Below, piece after piece: positions 45,301-54,300 of a stretch of DNA of 64,000 nt (within the stretch, counting starts at the first letter, position 1; every line of letters starts with the position of its first letter). The notes below the pieces were generated by a model, which had not been told where the DNA came from, did not search any database, and was given only the letters and a program-made list of their open reading frames with translations. The position numbers and the translations under genes are program-made. The stretch lies in the NCBI GenBank assembly GCA_004194705.1, contig SADC01001112.1:1488001-1552000 (forward strand), written 5' to 3'. The stretch comes from Ditylenchus dipsaci. Its lineage: Eukaryota > Nematoda > Chromadorea > Rhabditida > Anguinidae.

Positions 45301-48300
45301 CCATCGTCGCCGCCGCCAGCTAACGCTTCACTGTCAAAAATTTTTCTGTTCAATTTATGTTTGTCATAGAATTATATTTTGTAAGAGAACAGTAAAATTC
45401 TAAATTAAATTTATATTTATAAGTACTGGGTGTCCCAAGAAAATCGAAACACTTTGAAAGGCCATAACTTTTTTCATAGATCGAATTCCAAAAATCTGTT
45501 AACGTCAATGTGACTTAGAAAATATTAACAAATTTTTTGATATACAAAGTGAAAAACACGATTTTGCTTAGTTCCTTAAAGGATAAGGATAAAGGATAAG
45601 AACCATTTTGGTTCTTTATATCAGGACTTAAATGTAAAATTCCCCCTGTGGTTTGGGTGCTGGTTTGTGGATGGCCTCTAGGTGGGCAAGGCCCAAACCA
45701 CAGGGGGAACCAAGCAAAAATCGTGTTATTCACTTTATATGGTATATCAAAAAAAAATTCTAAGTCGATTGGCGTTGACAGATTTTCGGAATTCGATCTA
45801 TGAAAAAGTTACGGCCTTTCAAAGTGTTTCAATTTTTCTTGGGACACCCTGTATATTTGCCGAAATTCCAAATTTTGTGAAAACTTTCATGTCTAATTCA
45901 GTTGTTCAGGGTGGTCAAACAGCTCTGCATTTGGCACTGAAAAGGTGTCATATTGACGTGGCCCTATTCCTTATAACTAAAGGCTGTCAATTAGACATCC
46001 AGGACGAGGTATATGGCTAAATTTACTTTAACTCTATATATGACGTTTTCGTTGTGCAGAGCGGAGACACTCCACTTCATATAGCCAGTCAGCTTGGTCT
46101 GAGCACAGTTGTTCAAACACTCTGCCATCTGGGAGCTAAAGTCGATCTGCAGAACGTCGTAAGTCGCAGCTAAATAATTTTAAAAGATAATAATGATCAA
46201 ATGCTAATAATAATTTATTTCCTTTGTAAAATTATCTCGAAAAAGAAGTCTTCTAAAATATTAAGGTGGGGGGGGGGCTGTTTTATGTCCGGAAGGTTTC
46301 GAACGGAAAGTTGCAAATTTGAAATAGTAATTGAAAATAGCTGTCATTTTGTTCTCTTGATAGTTCATTTCATTAATTAAACTTCATGCTATAAGCTTTT
46401 TATGATGTAATGCTGAACTCAGTGTGCAGACCAAATAACTTATATAGGCTTGGCCACGATGGAGTTAGGAAGCCATATGTCGAACTCGGAGGTGAAAAAT
46501 TGAAGTCAGACTTTAATTTTTTATTTTTTCTGTTCATTTATTAAAGTCAGTTTTTCTTTCTTATTGTGTCCGTCATTACATTATATAAAAGATTATAGCA
46601 TAAATTTCAGTCAATGAAATAAGATATCAAGACAAAAACGACAATTCTTTTCAATAATTATTTCAAATTTTCGATTTTCCGTTCAAAACCTTTGCGGATA
46701 ATAAACAGTCTCCACCTTAAGGTTTCCGGAATTTTTTCGGTTCTTATCCATTATCCGGGTCACCTTTTTTAAGAACGCTTTTTACTTTCGTTTTTAGGCT
46801 TAGAGTAGGCGAACTCATGTTAGGACGGACTTGCAGATGTCTTACGCACTTCTTTCAAAGTTTGAGTACTTTTGGTTTATGCTTAAAAAGTGGTAACTAA
46901 GCTTAAAAATGAGAGTAAAAAGGGTTCTTAAAAAAGGTGGTCCGGATAAAGGATAAGAACCATTTTGGTTCTTATATCAGGACTTAAATGTAAAATTTTT
47001 TAGCACTTTCAAAGCCCACTTCATATCGCTGCTCAAGCCTGTCATGTCGAGATAGTGCGATACCTGTGTTTAGCCAACGCTAACGTTAATCTGAAAACCA
47101 AGGTAACATATAAACTTCACTTATTTTATTTCTAACCTAAATTTGTTTCAAACAGGACGGTTTAACAGCTGAGATAATCTCTTTGGCCCACGACAACAAT
47201 CAGATCGGCTCACTGTTGTCCAAAATGAGGTCAGAGCAGTCCAGGCAGCAGTTCATCAAGCAGCTTTATCCCATTGATGGCACTCTTCCTCGCATCAAAC
47301 TCAAGTTATTTGGACATTCAGAGGTGGGTAAGTCTAGACTAGTGCAGTCTCTACAAAGCAGCCAGAGCATGTCTTCCCTGAACTCTATTATGGATGCAGT
47401 GTCCAGACGCTTTTCGGACAACTTGTTAAGCCACCACTCCAACCATTCCAGCCAGCAGCAACAAAGAATGTCGGACGAGGGCATCCACAGCTGTGCCAGC
47501 TCTTCTTCTGACTCCACTTCCACTCCTTCTAAACAGGAGACTGACAGTAAGAACTGGCCAATTAACTACCAACAACCCCTCCACTCCAACTATACGCATG
47601 GCATTGATGTGCAAAATGTGGTATTTCCCAGTTGTGGAGAGTTCTCCAGCTGGGAGTTTGGAGGCTATGACCCTACATATTGTAAGCATTGATTATATCT
47701 AGATGTAATTGACGATATTAGTGTATTTGTTCAGCCTATGACCACTTTGTGGGCAACTCCGACTGCGTGCATGTGATTGTGATCAGAGGGTCAGACCCCA
47801 CAGAAGTTCAGTACAAGCAAGCACTCTATTGGTTCAACTTCTTGAAGGGCAGAGTCACTCCAAGTGGGTGGTTTTTTTTGTAGAGTATGTGTTTTCTAGG
47901 AATAAAGGTATTTTTTCATAGGTGAGCCAATTGGTCATTGTGGAGTGGTTTCAAGAAGATCAAAGGTGAATTTGGAAAAGCAAGCTTACTCGAAATTTTC
48001 GCGACGATTCTCGAAGCGGACTTCAAACCGAAATTATACGGGTTTCCAGTCCAACTACCCGAAAATGGTTACTCAACTAGAAAATTCTTTCTGTAATGCA
48101 AATCGTTTGAAGATTTTGCAAGTAGCTGGTTAAAATCTGATGACATTTCAATACCTGAATAGACCTCTAAAAAATTAGACCAAATACAGGGTTTTCATTT
48201 TATTTCCATTCATTTGATTTTTTCATTTAATTAGCATTTTTACTAGACAAAAAAGTGATTCACAACTCGATTGATAGCCAAGGAAATGCCATTTTATACA

Positions 48301-51300
48301 GTCAAAGCTTTATATAATGTTCACCCTGGGGACCGGCTCAGGTGAACGTTATAAAGAGCTGAACGTTATGAGGAGTGAACGTTATATTGTAAGGAGAGAG
48401 ATTTGCGAAAGCAAATCTCCGTACGGTCGAATGTCTCGAAACGAGTGACCGACGTGACGTGGGAAGAGGGAAATTGTGGTATCTAGAGAAATTTCAACAA
48501 TTTTACAATAAAAGATAAAAACAGGATAGGTATAGGCTTGTATAAAGTAAGTCTGTAAAATTTGAAAAGTTTTTACGCCGACATAAAGGGATAATTTTTT
48601 TTAATTTTGAAATAACAACAGTTATTGTTTCCAACTGCTTGAAAGCAGAGCTATGCCGGTGTTTTTGGTATACAATGTGCCTGAGAGTAGTAGGAAGATA
48701 GTATCGCATCACTTGAGAATCTGTGAGTACTAGCTGAATTTCGACCGTGCAAAACTGATCACTTTTCAGACACTATTTCAGCCACTTTATCCAGCGTTAG
48801 AGCGAAAACAACCGGCAGCATTGTGTTAAGCAAGCTCTCTTGCACTAGTTGTCGAAAATGGGCGCACTGGTGTGATCCGTATCAAGAATTGCGCGAGTTC
48901 AGAAAGATATTAAAAAAACACAATGCCAAAAAAAATACGAATTTATAATTTTGACTGTGATTTTTGTATATCTGTATAACAATCGTTGTTGCAAATTCTG
49001 GCTGAACGTGCAGCCTGGTGATTTTGCTACATATGCCGAAATAATTGTTAATCAAAGTTGTATATGTAAAAAGTTACGGCACATAAAGTTCAAGGTTAGG
49101 GAATTCCGAAAATCCGTACCTCGAGAGACAAGTAGTGATTTATCTCGATTTTACAAATAAAAGCCACATACAGCTAACTCCCGATTTAGTGTGCACCGAT
49201 TTAGTGTACACCTCGGCTTAGTGTACATCTGGATTAAATCATTTTGACCGGCGGTTAATTATAATGACTAGAATGAACCCTCGATTTAGTGTACACTTGA
49301 TTTAATGTACACTGGAGCCGGTCCCCAGGGTGTACGCTAAATCGGGAGTTGACTGTATTCTTACTATTATTCAAAAGCTAGCTTCCTTGCGGTCATTCAG
49401 TATAATATGAATGTTGGTGTAGTATGACGATCATGGCGCATCACTTGAAAACGTGTGGGTATCCAGCAGGATTTTGACCATGCACAACTTCTCACCTCCC
49501 GGAGCTGTTTTCACCTAATTGGTTAGACATTGAAGGGAAAAGGACCCGCACCATCGTGTTCAGCACATGCTGTCCTACCCATTTTCACTGTTGAGCGCGC
49601 CAAGGTTTACCGTGTTGAATAAAAAAAATCAAATGGTAGGAAATAAAATGAAAACCCTGCATATTAGACCAACCATAAGATGCTCGGATTAAACACACCT
49701 CAGATTAACGTCACATTCAGATTACCGACACTTCTAAAGCATCTTGGTTGGTCTGATTAATATAACTTATAATGGAATTACAGATTAACATCACTCGGAC
49801 TATCGACACATTCAGATTAACGTCACCTTAGTTTGCCCTGTTACGTAAAAAACACATTCAATTTATTGTCATTTTACAGATTCCAAGCCAAATTATTATC
49901 TGAAAATGGAAAAATAGAATTGTCGGTGCGAAAAATTACTTTAGTGCACCTTTTAAACTAAAAAACTCCTAAAGAAACTAAAACAGACGAAAACAACTAA
50001 TTACTTTGATGTGAACATCTAATTGTTATTTATATGCTTTACGATTATTCGATAAAAAATTTAGATTAACGTCAGGCGGAAAACTTTTTGGTAAAAAACG
50101 GACAATACTTTTTTCTCCGCCTGATTCACTTTTTTCCCGCCTAAACACTTTTTTCCGCCTAATTTTTTTTTCCGCCTGAAACACTTTTTCTCCGCCTAAT
50201 TTACTTCTTTTTCCGCCTAATTTACTCTTTTTTCCGCCTAATTTTGATTCTCGACACGAAATCAACCATTTTAAAAAAATTTTGTGTGAAATTCAGGGGT
50301 GGGCAAAGACCAGATGGCTGGAGACCCACTCCGGAATGGCCAAAAGGCAAAATTATTGGTTTTTGGGGGTTTACTATAGGGGAGTAAACTTTTTGAGGAA
50401 AATCGATTGAACGGATCAGATTTCGGGTCCGATCGGCTTAATCGCTCAGAATTCCAGGTTTATGGTGGTTTCGAGTGGTTCAGGGTGGAGTTGTGGGCGA
50501 TTAAGCAGATCGGACCGAAATCTGATCCGCTCAATCGATTTTTCTGGAAAAGTTTCTCCCCCTTTAGTAAACCCAAAAAACCAATAATTTTGGCCTTTTG
50601 GCCATTCCGGAGTAGGTAAAACATATTTCTTACAGCGATAGGTAAATCGGCGGAGAAACAAGTATTGTCCGTAAAAAACCTCGGGTTAACGTCACTCAGA
50701 TCACCTTCACCTCAAGCTCGGTCCCTTGAGGTGTCGTTAATCCGAGCGCAACTGCATGCACTTATTATTACACACTTTTTCTTTTCAGGTGGTTGTTGTA
50801 GGCACTTGTGCCACACCTCAACTCTTTTGACCGTAACTCCAATGGAGATTTTGTGAGTTCTGATGTGGAGGCCATGATGAAAACACTCAAACTGCGGTTC
50901 GACACTCACTTCGACATTTTCGACAGAATAATACTGTTAGACTCTGCCAATTTGTCCTGTTCTGGTTTGAAGTCTTTGAGGGAATATTTGCACAGTGCTA
51001 GAGATTCCATTGTTGAGGTTAGTGTGAATAGTAAGTCATCAAATATTTTCAAGCATTGAATTTTAGAGACTCCAAAAGCCATTAATGCTGTTAGATGTGT
51101 GCGTCAACTTCTTGAGTCAACTTAGGAAGAGGTACTCCAGCTTCCCCATAATTACCTGGCCCCACTTCTCTAATGTGGTCAGGAGTGAGATCAACCCACT
51201 GTCCACTGATTCTCACTGTCGCCAGTTAGTCCAGCAATTGCAACTGATTGGAGAGGTCAGATTTTGTGGTCCACAATCACAGTCGACTTTCGATGAATGG

Positions 51301-54300
51301 ACGCTTGCTCAAGTTCTTTCCCGCCTATGGTCCGACACTCTTTACCTCGGTTTTCAAAGTCGTCTGCAAATGTGATTCGCCAGTCTATTTTAAATTATTA
51401 TAAGAATTTTGACTTTGCCGGTCGTTTTTCCAAAATCTTTTATTTCGCCATATAGACTGTGGGCCTCAAAACGTGGCACTTTTTTTTTAAATCAGATGCC
51501 GGCTTATCGCGGTCTACAGGTCCATATGACAAATGAAGGATTTTGGAAAAAAAACGACCGGCAAAATCAGAATCTTTGCGATAACTTGGAACATACTTAC
51601 AAACCATATTTGCACAAAAATTTCGAAACAGTGAAAAAATGTCCGATTTTCGGCGAGAACGAACTTCATTGGGTGACCATTTGTCGAGAATCAACTGTAC
51701 AGGGTTCAAAATACTATTTTACAGGTGGTGTATTTGAGGGATGAAGCCTCGGAACTGGATTATGTGGTGTTGACTCCCGAATGGTTAGGCACTCACATCA
51801 TTGGCACTCTGCTGTCGGCCAGGTTTTGAGTCAATGCCGTTCCAATGGGTGCTATTCCACCAGTGAGTTCAATGCTATATTTCCGGAAATTGCTGAACCC
51901 GCTGATCTGCTCCACATTCTCGACACTCTTCAGGTAAGGCTATGTCTTTAGGCAACTTTTAGTTAGTTTAATTAAGCTGTGTGCCTTGCTAGATGCTGGA
52001 TCAGCCGCCATGGAATTCGAATTCCCAGCATTTATAATGGCTGAAGCACCCAAAGATATTTGGCTGAAGAACAAACAAAATTATGTGTATGGGGCATGAG
52101 AATTGTGCCTATGAGGGCATGGAGAGGTCTCTTCAGTCTACTTTTCCTAGGTAAAAATAGAACAGGGTATAGTTGACTAAAAAATTCAACTACACACATT
52201 TTGAAAACTATGGTTTTGACGACCTATTTAATGCCTGAAAAAAACTACTTGTTTGACCGAAAAAGGAAGAATGAATTTTGGTGCATTGACGTTTCTCCTA
52301 CTTTAGACATTTGTCTAAAGTAGGAGAAACGTTCAAAAACAACAGGGGGGCCAAGGCAGGTTTTTTACGTTTTTTTCAAAAATTTTCAGATCATGTTCGA
52401 ACCACCAAAAACCATCATAAAGCACCTTAAGCCACCCAAAACCACCCAAAACACCCAAAACCAGCCAAAAAACCTCAATTAACGGTCATTCTGTAAATTA
52501 TTTGAATGAATATCGCTCATTTCCACGGGTTGAAATCATTTTTCCTATTCTGCTTTTTTCTAATCATTCCTCGCCATCGGCTTGTAGTAAGTCGTTAGAA
52601 TTAAAATTCCACACTGTTTATTCAAAATCCGAACTTCAACAACAATATTAACGAGACTCGAATACAAACAACTAAGACAATCTCCTTTCTTTGATTTCTT
52701 TCACCATCTTCCTTCGAAATTCACTAATATCCCCCTGGCTGAAGTTTATCGAAACTCTAGCTTGCCGCAACAATTGTAAACAAGCAATAGCAGAAGGAAT
52801 GACAATAGCAGAACAATAGCAGACAATAGCACTTTTAATTATGTTCATATTGCAGAATACAAGTAGCGATGAGAAGAAGCATGCGAGACTTCCAAGACCC
52901 CATGGATGCAGAGCTAAACCAGTGGCAAGGTTGCTCCAAAATGTGTTCAGGCCAAATGGAGGCACTGGTGCGTTTGCATGGAGATGCAGTGGAAGTGCAG
53001 GTGAGAGGGCCTGCAGAGATGGCTCCCTCTTGTGTCTATTTCTTGGAAGACATTGCTAATCTGGTAGAGCAAACAGCCAGTGAGGTGGCACCAGGAATAT
53101 CTATAGAAAGACACTTCCTATCGCCCAAACACTTGAAGGACCACAAGCCAGCTCCAGCTACTTTTCCACCTGAAGGTAATTTTATTAAAAAAAACATTTG
53201 ACTCTATAAGCGTCTGCCCCCTCCCAAAATCGCCTTAGCCACTCTACTATTTTTTTGTAATTTTTTTCTTCCAAAAGTCTCAAAACCATTTACTTATGAT
53301 TTTCGATTATTTTTATGCGAAAACAAATTTTCGTATATAAATTGTAACAAAAATTTTGCCTTACAATTTTGCCTGTTAGTCTATCTGTACTTTGCCTTAG
53401 TCTACACTATCTGTACCTGGCCGAAACAGGTTTTGACCACCTCTAAGACAGTTTTAGACTGTGAAAACGATAGAAAACATATTTTTTAGGCGCGGGAAGA
53501 CATTTTCGAAAAAAATTTGTTTTGAACAAAAGTTTGACTTTTTGCCTTGGGGACCAAGGTGGAGAGAGTACCTGGATAACTTAAAAAGATGGAATCTGAA
53601 CATAGTTTGTTAACTGGGGCCTACCTCATAAAACAACTCTGGTTCGCATACGTTTTTATGCATCCAGAGTCACTTTCGAGTGATTCGTGTCTAAGGTATA
53701 CGCAGGGCTCTTGGTGGGCTAGAGATGCGTGCCCTCACTTACCTTAGAGATGATATCGAGTTAGACTCTTGATCAAAAATGCATATAAAGACTTTTTTTG
53801 CCGAGCTCCAGTGAAACGGTGTATAATACGCTTATATACAGTTGTTTGATCTTTCCAGAGTACCTGGATACCCTTTAAGGTTGGTTTACCTTGGTCGCCC
53901 AAGGCAAAAAGTCACTTTTTTGGCCAAAATTGTTTTTCGAAAATGTCTTTCCGCGCCCAAAACATGTTTTCTATCTTTTCACGGTCTAAACTGCCTTTAA
54001 AGGGCATGCCCCTGCGTTACACGGAGAAAGGCGGAGACCACCATTTCTTTTCTTTCTCGACAAGTTTTTCACATTCGTAATCGTCAAGATTTTTTTTGCC
54101 GAGTTTTTATTTGCCTAGTTTTTGAAGTAGAATAAGGTCATTAATATCAGATTTGACGCAGAACGAGTGAAAAATGGAACGGTTCAAAAAAATTTGCTGG
54201 TCCCCGCTTTAACTTTTTGAAACGCACGGGCATGGTCCTTTAAAGGACCATAGCCATCGCGACAACGAGAATTTCAAATGTTTGAATTCGCGCGGGACAG

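Noticed and set aside
45157..45330. Complete hAT element
   Set aside because: The left terminus and arrays are clear, but no right end or second GTCAAGAG was found.
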